The notes under the pieces are model-generated. The model saw only the letters and a list, made by a program, of their open reading frames with translations, was not told the origin of the DNA and did not search any database. From Mesostigma viride (lineage: Eukaryota; Streptophyta; Mesostigmatophyceae; Mesostigmatales; Mesostigmataceae), in assembly GCA_009746045.1 (NCBI GenBank), contig RPFO01001021.1:227001-291000 (forward strand): DNA of 64,000 nucleotides, given 5' to 3'. Both the position numbers and the translations under genes were made by a program. This document shows, piece after piece, positions 1 through 14,000 of this stretch (position 1 is its first letter; each line of letters starts with the position of its first letter).

Positions 1-170
1 TTTGCTCCTTGAACATGTATTGCACCCACAGTTGGGCCTGCACTGTGATGCAGAGAGAGTCCTCTCTGGCCAGCACACTTGAGGCAACGAGAGAAGCTAG
101 GACGCCCTCCCTCCTCTCTCGTTGTGTATAGGGGTTGAAGGTTCCTTTAGTGGTACCCACGTGACGCGGT
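1..170 (+). repeat. Dispersed repeat, 3' part (copy 1)
   Basis: The first 170 bases match, with scattered differences, the reverse complement of about 51020-51190. The shared text runs from a cacccacagttgggcctgca block through gatgcagaga, cgagagaagctagg and cgttgtgtataggggt to a ccacgtgacgc end. The longer copy at 51030-51350 (minus) also contains a part seen at 47060-47300 (plus), so all three belong to one family of at least 320 bp. No coding sense is apparent. It could be a SINE, a MITE or a gene-derived segment. Confidence 0.6.
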
Positions 171-459
171 CGCGTGCTTTTCATTTAATGGCTGTGGTGG
201 AGCATGGGACTTGATCATCCTCACCCCATGTCCACCATGATGGTCCTTCTCCCCCCCCCCCCCCCCCTCGTTGCGTTTACAATCAGGCGGAGGGGGGACG
301 TGTTCCAGCATACCCGCTCGCCGTCAACATGGGCCGAGGTGGGGAGCCACTTGTCCACACTCGTGTGTACTCATCATTCATTCCCATCATCCATACCCAT
401 GATCCAAACCCATCATCCATACCCGTCATGTCACCATCCGTACACACGCGTGTTCGAAT

Positions 460-676
460 CCAGTATGGTGCCATGCACCTACACGTGCTCATACTCCATA
501 CCACCCGTATCTATCTCATTTTGTCCTAGTCCAGTATGGTGCCATGAACCTACACGTGCTCATACTCCATACCACCGGTATCTATCTCATTTTGTCCTAG
601 TCCAGTATGGTGCCATGAACCTACACGTGCTCATACTCCATACCACCCGTATCTATCTCATTTTGTCCTAGTCCAG
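460..676 (+). repeat. Tandem repeat, 71-bp unit, about three copies
   Basis: Three nearly identical 71-base units, each starting near gtccagtatggtgccatgaa and ending in ctcattttgtccta. They differ by single bases. The short open frames across them come from the repeat and are not genes. Confidence 0.85.
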
Positions 677-2041
<1,365 letters not shown>

Positions 2042-5000
2042 ACAACTTTGCGACGAGCCAGTCGGTGTGGGAGCAGCTGGTGCTCTCCTGCGTGCTGGGC
2101 AGCGGCAGCTGGAAGAGCATGCGCCAGCTGGAACAGATGCTGCGCGACATGCTGCAGGCGTACGCCACCAAGACGCTGCATGACTTGGAGTACACGCCCG
2201 GTGAGTGAAAGGAGAATGGAAGGGCTAGACCTTGAGGGCAAACCCTGTGATGTGAGGGCAGACCAGGGAGGACACGCCCAGTGGAGTGAGGGCAGACCAG
2301 GGAGGACACGCCCAGTGGAGAGAGGGCAGACCTTGAGTGCCAGTGGAGGGGGGGGGGCAGCAGGGAAGCAGGCCTCCATCCACCTGGGTTCCCCCCCCGA
2401 TGAGGATGGTTCGGTCCTTCATGCCCCCCCCCCCGTTAACCTACCCACCCTTCAAGATTGCTTGGAGGGGCAGGGGGGGGGGAGGAGGGCTGAATTCATT
2501 TAACCTGACTTTCAGGCTAGCCAGCTTCATGTTGGGTTTATGACGCGATATAAAATTTGTGATTACCCAGCTTTTGTCATTATGTATTGCCATCGTGCGT
2601 CTACGATGTGAAGGTGACTTAATTTTTTATGTGACATGCTAGATCAGCCCCCGCTGGCTCTCCCAGTCCCCCCTCAATCGTGCTGTTCTCTCCCCCCATG
2701 AGGCCGTTCTCTCCCGTACCCCCCTTTCATGCCAGACGCCTTTGGCAACGTCATTACCATCGGCTTGTTACATATCTCGTTTCCGCGTTCTCGTCCCCAT
2801 GCGTGTCCACATCCCCGCCAGACGACTTTGGCGAGATGGTCGGCGTGCTCCTTCGCATCTGCTTCCACGAGCTCTACCGCCGCGTGCCCATGTTCCAGAA
2901 CGGGATGGCCCACCTGCTGGAGGTGAGCAGGGGACAAGTGTCATAGGGTGCCCCTGGTGTGGCCCACCCGCTGGAGGTGGGATGGGGGCATGTATAATAA
3001 GTCAGCTTGGTAGAGGTCACTGTCATAAGTCAGCTTGGTAGAGGTCACTGTCATAAGTCAGCTTGGTAGAGGTCACTGTCATAAGTCAGCTTGGTAGAGG
3101 TCACTGTCATAAGTCAGCTTGGTAGAGGTCACTGTCATAAGTCAGCTTGGTAGAGGTCACTGTCATAAGTCAGCTTGGTAGAGGTCACTGTCATAAGTCA
3201 GCTTGGTAGAGGTCACTGTCATAAGTCAGCTTGGTAGAGGTCACTGTCATAAGTCAGCTTGGTAGAGGTCACTGTCATAAGTCAGCTTGGTAGAGGTCAC
3301 TGTCATAAGTCAGCTTGGTAGAGGTCACTGTCATAAGTCAGCTTGGTAGAGGTCACTGTCATAAGTCAGCTTGGTAGAGGTCACTGTGTAACTATGTTAG
3401 CATTTTCGAGTTGATAATGGTATCGGCATTGCGGGCACTGTCACGGGATACTGTCATGGGAACCTGCTGGAGGTACCCGGATATGTGACGTGTCGGATGC
3501 ACGAGGACAAATACATCCTCATGCGCGCACACTCGCACACGCACATGCACACACATCACTCATGCTCACACGTTCACATGCACGCGCGCATACACAGGCG
3601 CAAACTTTCACACACAGGTACTCATCCTCACTCACTCACACTTGCACACACACCTCCACGTACACATCGACAACCGCGTTCCATCCCCAGGAGCTAAAGC
3701 AGGCCCTGGCCGTATCACAGGACGCCATCAAGACCATGGGCAAGCAACTTGCCACGTGTGAGCGCCAGCTGGCGGCCGCGCAGCGACTGCTGATGTCCGG
3801 CACGAGCTTCGATGGCTCCTGCCCGTCCTGCGGCACCCACCCAGATGACCCCCAAGTCCTGGCCCTCGAACACAGTCCTCAGTCATCAGCGCAGAGACAA
3901 ACACATCCATGGGATGCACAGGTGGACACTCACCAACCTGCCAAGCATGCTGGTGGGGCAAGGGATGTGGCCACCGAGGGGCAAGGGAGAGGGTGGGTGG
4001 CGGAGCCCCCAGGTGGGGAGCCCGGCCGACACTCCAGTGGGGGTGATGATGCCAGGGAGCCTGGCAGCCCAGTGACCAGCGCAGGTGCCGGCCAAAGCTT
4101 TTACCGCAGGAGCGTGAACCTGCCACTTGGAGCGAGCAGGTCTCCTACCAAGGGCGATGAGTCCCTTGATCCAGACAAGGGGAAACACAGGTGGTCTGTG
4201 GCGGAGGGCATGGGGGCCAGCGCGCCACATGGGCCAGACGGGGCGAGGGGTCGTGGGCAGCGGAGCAGCCTGGGGCCCCAGCAGTTGCTGGGCTGGGGGA
4301 ATGGCGGCAGGGCGGGTGGGGAAGGTGAGCCTGGCGTGATATGTAATGGGCCGCTTTGTGCTGGATTGGATGCTATCGATCACACCCATTGATGACACGA
4401 TCATGATGTCCTTATCTCCCCAATGATGTGCTTATCTCCTTAGTGAGCAAGAAGGAATATGCTGGGGACTGACCGAGGTGAAAAGGTCACAGAACAGGGG
4501 CGCCTGCAGACAGGCTTCGATCTGGGTGGATGCGGTTCGGTGCCATGCGCAGGATGTTTAGTGCCGTGCACAGGCAGGGGGGCTCAACCTGGCCATTTCC
4601 ATGTCACCACGTCGTGCTGGCCACAAGGCCGCTAAGGATGCTGCGCGCTGCCATGGCGCGGGACCGTGAACGTGCTAGCCAGGTGGCGACGTGTGATGAA
4701 TTCCCCCGCTGGTGGTCCCAGGCAGGGACGCGTCCACAGTGGCTACCACATATCCCCCCGTTCCCACCATTAGCCCATGTCGTGTGGTGGGCACATGATA
4801 TATTTTATGAGCTTGCAAGTTCACTAGTGTCAAGAGACTGCCCGTATAGATCCCGATCCTCCCCATTCTTTCATTAATGCCCCCTTGACTTCATCATCAG
4901 ATGTTGTTCTCTTGCGATCGGCTCTCAGCCGCCATTGCACAATTATCTGTAACCCGTGAATGCCCTTTGCCCGTGAATGCCAGCAGACGGTGCAGGCAGT

Positions 5001-8000
5001 GCGATGTCGCCCACGGACAAGGAGGGCAGGGCGGACCTGGAACCAGAGATCAGCGGGCGGGGGGCGGTACGTTGAACATCCCCGGTTGGCTCGCGGACTG
5101 GTCCAGGGCAAGCTCTATATATTTGAACTGTGGGACGAGAGAAAAAGATGTAAAACTTTGAAGGAGTAAGACATCCCAACCTTGTTTTTGCTTTCAACGT
5201 CAGTGTCATCAGTAGCATATGAACCCACCCAAGAACGTCACTACCGACGGGCTCGAATGAGGCTTCGTGTCTTGCTTGTTGTGACTTGGCAGCGCGCGTG
5301 GACAGGTTATGTTCCGACGCACTGTTGGCTGGGAGGATAGTCGGAGCAGTGCTCTCGTTTGTACTCCGCCCTGCAGCCCTTGCCTGCGTGGCACCCTCGC
5401 CCACCGCATCCTAGGACAAGTTTAGTCACCCTTTATGCTGCATCCTGCGCCCACATCCCCCAGCGCGGTAGACATGTGTCCACCGGTCACGTACTCCCCA
5501 CAACTTGCTAACCCTGGCAGGCATCCCATCGCACTCGCGACGGCTTTGCGGGTTGGATGGTGAAAATCTTGCGCCTTGCAACGTGCCACAGGGAGACGCG
5601 GCGATGCGCCCAAGCGAGCCGGCGCTGCCCAAGCAGGCATCGTCCAAGAGATCCTTCTGGCAGCCGGTGGATGCCGAGAGACCAGGACCTGCCTCGCGGG
5701 AGGAGCGCGCGGCGTTGCTGATGGGCACAGTGGTGACAACGTGGGGGGGTTCCACGGAGGCAGATGCCAGTAGAATGGCCAACGGTGCCGATAGAGGGGC
5801 GGATGCTGGTCCTACAAAAGAGGCGGATGCCAGTGATGAGGCAACCAATGCTGAGAAGGGCCGGCGGTCCAGCGAGTCGCGTCAAGGTTCCACCCCCTCA
5901 GTTCCTGGTTCCCTCACCCCCCATGATGCCTGGAGCAAGCCCAGCACCGCCGCCAACATGGCCGCGGTCGCCATCGAGGCGCTGCTGGGGGGCGGGTCGC
6001 CGCGCCGCCCCTCGGTGAGCTTTGCATCCAGCGGCCGCAGCAGTCTCTCGTACGCAGGGAGGGGGGGGGCGGCGCAACGAGATGGTGCAGGTGGGCAGCG
6101 AGGGGTGTGTCATGGCCGATGCGGCGGTGCAGACCGCACTGCATGCGGGACCTGTTGACGAGGAGGGGTTCAAAGCAGCCCTGGTCGGTGGAGGAGGCAT
6201 GCGGGCGGGGGGCAAGGAAGGACAGGGACAAGGTGCCCCAGGGGCTGGTGAACCGCTTGGAGACGGGGATGGCCACGGGGGCGCGGCGGTGGGGAAGGAA
6301 TCATTCAAGGACCCAGATGAGATGGCGAGGGAGCGATTGCAGCTGGCCAAGCTCAAGGAGGAGCTGGACGCGCGGTGTGCGGCGGAGGCGGCGGAGAGGG
6401 AGGAGCGTGCGGCGGCCGACATGGAGGCGGCGCGCGTGTATGACGCGGAGAGGGAGGCGGCGAGGCGGGACAGGTTGCGGCTGATGGAACAAGAGGAGGC
6501 GCTGAGGGGCGAGCTGGCGCAGGAGCGGCGCTCGCGGCTGGCGCTTATGGAGGCGATGAGTGAGTGGTGGCGGTGGCGCGCATGGAGGCGATGAGTGAGC
6601 GATGTAGGTCATAAACAAAACTGTTATAGTAGTATAATAAACCAGTATGGACTAGAGTTGGTCAAATAGATAAGTTATTGTTGAGAGTTTCTCATTAGCT
6701 AACCATGAGAGGTGGAGCGTGAGTGGCAGGCAACTTGTCCAAGGGACCACGACAAGCCCCTTCTACAAGCCCCTTTACGAGGGGCAACCAGGAAAATTCG
6801 TGGGTAGGAGGCAAAGGGTCGGTGATGTACGGTGGGTGGGTGATGAGGCACTAGAGATCAGGACCATGGCGTTGGCCAAGGGCGTCGGTTCTTGATACGA
6901 GGCTGAGCGAGTGAAGGGCACAAGACAGGCTGAAGATCAGGTCTGGCAATGAGGAGCTCATGCGCGGCTGTGGGCATGGAGTCACGCATCCCTCCGTAAG
7001 CTCCCTCTTTTTGCTTATGGTTTCACCTTGAACGCTTCCTCCACTCACCAACTCAGTCGAAAATTCGCCCATTCGTAAACTACCTCGTTCAAGTATTTGT
7101 GATATTTACTTGTGTTGCCGCGCTCGCATTTGAATTTACATTCTCACCAATGAGAATAGTATCTTCTCGCCCATGCGTTGGCCCAAACACCCACACTTGT
7201 GTGCCCCCGCAGGCTCCGCCGAGCTGGCCCTGCGTGTGCAGACGCTGGAGACCAAGCTCAAGGAGGAGTCGGACGCGGCCTTTGAGGCGCAGCGGGTGCT
7301 CAAGCGGCAGCTACGGCAGGAGGCCGAGGCAAGGGATGCCATCGAGCGCATGCGGTGGGTGGGGGATGATAGTGGGGATGGCGGGGATGGCAAGGGGCGA
7401 GGGGGGGCAGGCGGTGCGATACGGGGTGGCGGTTGGGGGGGAGGGCGGGGAGAGTTAAGTAATGCGAAATGCATTACTGTTGCATACTTTCAAGTATACA
7501 AAAGTAATGCGTTTCGCATTACTTAACTAAGATTGGCGTACGCTCCTGGGGTACCGGGTTCGGTTCCTCTCGGAGGCACGGAAATATTTGCGGCGGGTAG
7601 GCCTGTGAGGCCCAGTCGAAATATTTGTGGAGTTCTATGTACGGCGGAGGTCGGGTAGGCCAAGTCGAAATAGGAATTACGGCGCGAGGCTGGGTTTAGC
7701 CGAGTTGTAATTAATCGTAACCTCGGTAACGAGCGGTGTGTGCGAAATGCCGGAATTTCCCCACGCGGCCCAATTTTACTAAGTAATAAAGAAACGAAAC
7801 GCATTACTTGACTGGGAGAGCAGGTTTCGTGATGAGGGGATAGCGGTGGGTGGGTGTCAGATGATTGCGGATAGGTGGGTGGGGGCCTGGGGGGGAACGC
7901 AGGTGGCGTAGGTGCCGCCCTGTGAAGCGGTAGCCGGCGTCCTCGTGCTGCCGCGAGTATCTCAGGCCACACGCGCTCGCAGGTCACAGCCCATCACTTC

Positions 8001-11000
8001 ACTTGCCTCCTAGCACCCGATTGATAGATATGTAGATGTAAGCCTAGTAGTATGCCAATGAGACAGCCTCCATGTCCCCACGCTCAACCCTCACAGCTCT
8101 TCACTTCCCTCCTAGCACCCGCATGGATGCGTACACCAATGAGACGGCCTCCATCTCCCCAACCTCAACCCTCAAAACTCTTCACTTGCCTCCTAGCACC
8201 CGCATGGATGGGTACACCAATGAGACAGCCTCCATGTCCCCAACCTCAACCCTCAAAACTCTTCACTTGCCTCCTAGCACCCGCATGGATGGGTACACCA
8301 ATGAGACAGCCTCCATGTCCCCATCCTCAACCCTCAAAGCTCTTCACTTGCCTCCTAGCACCCGCATGGATGCGTACACCAATGAGACAGCCTCCATGTC
8401 CTCATCCTCAACCCTCAAAGCTCTTCACTTGCCTCCTAGCACCCGCATTGATGCGTACACCAATGAGACGGCCTCCATGTCCTTTCCCATCCTCAACCGC
8501 AGAGGCGCCCCCTCTCCGAGCAATCGTTAGACATGCCGCCTCCATCTCCACCCCCCGTTCCTTACAAATGCACTGCGCACTGTGCATTCACACACATTTG
8601 TTTGAACCTGTTTCGTGTCACGTGTGTCCATCCGTCATTTCTTGTCTACTGGTTCGCCAGTAAGTTCTATCATGCATGCTTGGTTTCTCATCTGCCCCCC
8701 TGGCGACGCCCGTCATTTACTTTCTTCCATGCTTTCTTACCCCGTGTCGTTTTTTGCTTCCGTGCTTGCCCCCTGGTGATGTGTGCCTGGCCCCTCGGGT
8801 GACGTGCACCAGGGACGAGCTCATGCGTCGCGAGGAGACGCGCACGCTGGAGCTGGAGGATTGGAAGAAGGCGGCCGAGAAGGAGGTGCGCGCCGCGCGC
8901 ATGGAGGCGGCGCGCGAGATGAAGGAGCAGCTCGAGGCGCAGCGAAAGGAGGAAGCGACCAAATGGGAGACCAAGCTGCAGCTGGTGAGGAAGGGGGTTA
9001 TGATTGCTGTACTAGTATAGTAGTGTGTAGTAGATATTTGCTTGCATACGACACAGCACCGGTGAACGCGGTGAGGGAGGAGGCCTCCAAGTGGGAGACC
9101 CAGCGGCAGCTGGTGAGGAAGGGGGCTGATTGCTTGCATACGGCACAGCATCCCTGGTCGGTGAGGGAAACGAAAAGCGGGTTGGTTGAGTGGTGAGCAG
9201 GGAAGGATGAGGGAATGAGAGCACTTGGCCTTTAGGAGCACTACCTTGTGAGTGCCAGGTTCATGATGTGCACACGACACAAAGTGGATTGGATGGGGAG
9301 AAGCGGGTGCATCCGGTGGGAAGAAGAGCAACTGGTCCTTTTTTCCTTCGGTCCTTGTCTTGACTGCCATCTCTCGATGCCAACATCCATTCCAAGTCCT
9401 TAAAACCCCACATGGATCGCGGCAGCCAACAAGTTCGTATTCCCCCAAACCCACATGCCCCCCACCCCTGCGTGCCAGATGCTGGAGAAAGAGGCGCGCA
9501 GCCGGGGGGCCAAGGTCCCCCCCCCCGCCAGCAGTGGCGCCAGCGGGGGTGGCCGTGAGGGCGAGCTAGAGGCCCTACGCGAGGCGCTGCGGGAACAAGA
9601 GACTGCACTGGCCTCGCTGCGGGAGAGCATGCGTGCCGACGCGCAGAAGCTAGAGGCCGAGCGCAAGCGCGCGCAGCTCGAGGTGGTGGACAAGGAGCTT
9701 GAGATGGACGCCAAGAGTCAGCAGCTCATGGCGCTGCGGCTCGAGAATGCCGAGCGGTCGCACGAGCTGGCGGTTGCGCGCGACGACCTGGCCAGGGCGC
9801 AGGCGGCCCTGGCCAGGGACCGAGCGGACCTGGAGATGCGGTTGAAGGAGGTGGCGGTGCAGGAGGAGATGGTGGCGGCGGCCGCGGCGGGGGCAGGTAT
9901 CGGCGAGCCTCGCACGATCGTCGTTGAGAAGATCGTGTTTGTGAGGGAGGACGCGACGGCGGGCGGGATGGCGGGGGGGAGGGTCACGGGCGGCAGCAGT
10001 CATGGCGCTGCCGTCACCACTGCTCCTGGTGCTATTGCGGGTTCCGCGGTGAGCGCCGCCGTGAAAACCACGGCAGCCGCTGCAGGGGCAACGGCAGCAG
10101 CGACACCGGCGGCTCAACCAGTGGATCAAAGGGCGGCGGCTCAAAGGGCCGGGGGGGCAACCAGTGGAAGCGTTGCCGTCCAGAGTAGCGCACCCGCGTC
10201 ATCCCCAGCTGCTGCAGGGACCGTGCCATCCTCAGGTGCTGCAGGGAGCGATGTCGCGGACCAGAGGGCAGACCAGCGGAGGGCGTCGACGCGTGCATTG
10301 GCCGCCACAACACCGGATGGAGCCGGTGGAGGCGCCGGCAAACCCGGCGCGGGTGTGGCGGCAGCCAGCAGCAGTGGTGGCAGAGTCGAGGATGCATCCG
10401 CCGCAGGCAACAAGCGAGTGGTCGGTGGTGGGGGCAGCGCAGGTGGCAACACATCGGACAGCCATGTGGCGGCTGCGCAGGATCTCTGCAGTAGCCCGAA
10501 GGAGGGAAGTGTTCAAGGGGCAGTGTGTGCTCCCTCTACCGCCCCCGTGGATTCCCCCTCCGCCGCGTGGGCGCCTGCGTCGGCAGCACAAGAGCCACAG
10601 CCGGGAAGTGCTGCGAGTGGCGTGGCGGTTGACGGGGCACCATCGGCCGGCGCTCACCCCGATTCTGCGCAAGCGAGGGCGGGTGATGCCGGGGAAGGTT
10701 TCACTCGATCGCCCACTTCGAGCCAAGGGGCCATCTACCCCGGTGCGCCTGAAGGGGCCGGCACCATGGTGGGTGGATCTGGTAGCGATGCTGGTCTACC
10801 GCACGGAGGGCAGAGGTTGTCTCCTGCACAGCAAGCCATGTCTCTGCAGGGCGGATTAGAAGGTATTGCCACCGAGGTCCAATGGGAAGGTGCTTCCCAG
10901 CCGAGTGGGCCCGAGGGAGAGGATGTGGTTGTGCACCTCAGCATGGCCAGCGTGCTGGAAGAGGCGCTGCGAGCCAAGAACGAGGCGTTGGCGGAATTAG

Positions 11001-14000
11001 CCAAGGAGCGCGCGCGTTCGGCGTCCGCGGCCCGCCAGATGGAGCTCCAGAAGAAGGGGGCGGCGCTCCTGGAGACTCGGCACGCGCAGGCTTTGGCCGA
11101 GAAGGACGCCGCTCTGAGGGAGGCGGCGGCGGCGATGGGGATGATGCAGTCGCAGCCGCAGCCGGTGGTGCCTGTCGTGCGTGGCGGTAGCTTCAGCGAT
11201 GAAGGCCGGCGTGCTGCGGAGCGGGCCAGCGCGACAGGTGGCGACGCGGGTGCGGCCATCGATGCAAGCACCGGCGTTGGGGGCGGAAAGGTGGCGGTTT
11301 GGGATGGCGCCGCTCAGGGCTACGGTGCCACGGCTACTGCCATCGTTGGTGGCGGCAGCACGGCGATTGCTGGTGGTATTGCGAGCGGGGTTAATCCTGG
11401 CGGCTGGGCCGGGAGGTTCCCTGGGGCCGCGTATGTGCTGTGTGCCCCAGACGGCACGTTCTGTGGCGAGTACTGCAGGGGCCGCACCGAGGCGGTGGCG
11501 GCGGAGCTGGGTGACGTGCGGCAGTCATACCGCCGCCTGAGCGAGCAGTACAAGGCGCTGCTGGATGAGGTGGAGGCGCTCAAGTCGGAGATGTGGTCGG
11601 GCGGCGGGATGCTGGGGGTGGGCGGCGGCAGTCCCCGCAGAGGTAGTCGGCGGAACAGCGAGGATGATGGCTGGGATGGGATGGGGCCAAGAAGGTTGTC
11701 AAATGCAGAGGAGACGGTTGGGTTAAAGGACGAGGCGAACAAGTCCCTCGGGAAAGCAAGCGTGGGTGGGGCCAAGAGGGAAGGGTCGAGAGCGGCGACG
11801 CGGATGTCCAAGTCCCAGGGGCCGGGCACTCGTGGGAACCAGGTCCTCCCGCCCAACGTGCACGGCTACTTGGAGTTCGACGCGCCGACCTACAGCTGCG
11901 ACGAGGGCGACGGGTTTGTCGCCGTCACTGTCATCCGCAGCGGCGGCAGCACGGGTCGCGTGACCATCCAATTCTCCACGCTCGATGGGTCGGCGATGGC
12001 CGACGTGGACTATGTCCCCATCACCAACCGCGAGCTGGTCTGGGAGGACGGCGACGAGGGCCCCAAGGTGGTGTGCGTTGAGATCGTGGACGACACCTTC
12101 TACGAGCCGGACGAGACGTTCTCAGTCGTGCTCAGCAAGCCACGTGGCGGCGTGGGATTGGGCGACCAGTCGACCGCCGAGGTGTTGATCATCGATGACG
12201 ACCCGGCGCCACTCCCCCCTCCCGGTCGTGGCAAGAAGGGCAACCGGGCGTCGGTGAACAGCCGGAAGGGGTCGGGTGGGAAGGATGTGACGGCGGCGGC
12301 AGCGAGGAAGGCGCAGGGGGACGGGGATGCGGAAGACGAGGAGGCTGCCGAGGTGGTGGATGATGATTGGGAGTTGGGGCTAGGGAAGCAGCCGCGGCCG
12401 TTCCAGGTGTATACCCGGGGCGAGGGCGTAGACTTGTTTAACGATACGGTGGATCCCTGCCAGGAGGATAACCGTAAGAAGAAGCTGGACGTGCCGACGT
12501 GCTGGCAGCGGTTTCTGGGGGAGAAGGGCGTCGCGACAATGCTGCACAAGTCCAACACGCGCACGCTGCCCGTGAAGCAGCTGCGGGGCCTGCTGGGCCA
12601 GATATTCCGGTACGAGGTCGTCGCCAGAGCGGTTCGCCGAGGTTTTTGCCGTGTGGTTCGGCCATCACTGCACTTGTCTTTGTTTGCTCATTTCCGTGCT
12701 GGTATTCCGTGCTGGCATGAGTTGCTGGTATGAGTTGCTGGTATGAGTTGACTTGCCCATTCCCGCGCAGGTGTGAATTAGCCACGTGCTTTGCCCTTGG
12801 CGTGTGGCCCATGGTTGTGTGTGGTTTGCTTGTGTTTGTGCCGGTCTTGTACTTTGGGTTCATGGCCATAATGTCACCTGCTGGTAGATGACAGGACAGA
12901 GGGAGGGCCGATCTTGTCGTCCATCTGTAATCCCATCCTCCACCTGTTGTGCTATCCCCCATCGTCCTCTGCTAATCTGGGGGTGGGACAGGCTGGGACT
13001 GGAAATATCCTCGCACTCGGCACCAGAGCGTCTCCTTTCGAGCAGTGCTCTCTCTGTGCATGTCTTACTGCATCCGCGCACCTTGTCATGTTTCTTTCAA
13101 CAGGCACGTATCCACACTTCCCACAGTGCATCGCCTATTCTGACCACTCAAGGGGCGTGCTACTTATGCAAGCCACGCACTCGTGCTAACCTTAGTAACA
13201 ACCCAGCCTGGCGGTGTGGCCTCACGTGGTACTTACTTTTGTGGTGCGTGCTTTTTTGTGACATCCCTCTTGGTGCTGTGATGTAGAAACGCGCGCCCCC
13301 GCGCTTTCCTGGGGTTCATCATTTGCAACCCATTTTGACCTCCGCACTCTGCAACAGCAGATACCTGCCAATCTGGCCGCCCTGTTTTGATGATGTCTTT
13401 CATGCAAATACGTCTCTACTCTGCCCCCTTGCCCCTGGCCCTTGCACATCACCCTTCTTCCCTCACATGCCCATCTGCCTCTCCCGCCCCCCCACAACAC
13501 ATACACACACACACACACAAACACACACACACCATGACCACCACTGCCACCGCCACCGCCGCCACAACCAACCACCAACACCAACACCAACGCCGGCGCC
13601 ACCGCCCCCCAAAAACGCCCCCGTGTGCAGCGCCAAGCTTCAGGCGGACGAGGTGGACTTCAAGTGCAATAGCGCACTGTGCCCCTTGGCCGATTTTGTG
13701 CGCGACCACATCTTGCACCAAGTGGGCCTGCACGGGCTGGCCATGAACAAGCTGGGACACATCATCAGCTCGCTAAAGTGAGTGGGGGGGCGATCACTTG
13801 GTAAATATCGGTCAAGCGGGCAACGGCGTAAGGGGGGTTCACCAAGCGCTGGCCGCAGTATCAGCTCGCTCTTGTGCCTTGCGGGCGATCACTTGAGGGC
13901 TGTCACATAAGGACTGATACTTGAATATGGACTTTTGCTTGAATATGGACTGATACTTGAATATGGACTGATACCTGAATATGGACCGATACCTGAATAT

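Noticed and set aside
440-465. tRNA-like T-loop (gttcgaatcc)
   Set aside because: No matching acceptor, D or anticodon arms could be folded around it.
2996-3387. CRISPR-like direct repeats
   Set aside because: Fourteen units abut without spacers, inside an intron of a eukaryotic gene.
8052-8663. 203-codon protein with SSTLKALHLPPSTRM-type repeats
   Set aside because: The 81-bp minisatellite is a multiple of three and intronic; no start context or conserved domain.
9650-12564. Antisense frames of 100-180 codons opposite the large Calx-beta exon
   Set aside because: GC-rich coding DNA leaves the opposite strand open; the composition (Arg/Pro/Ser) is typical of shadows.
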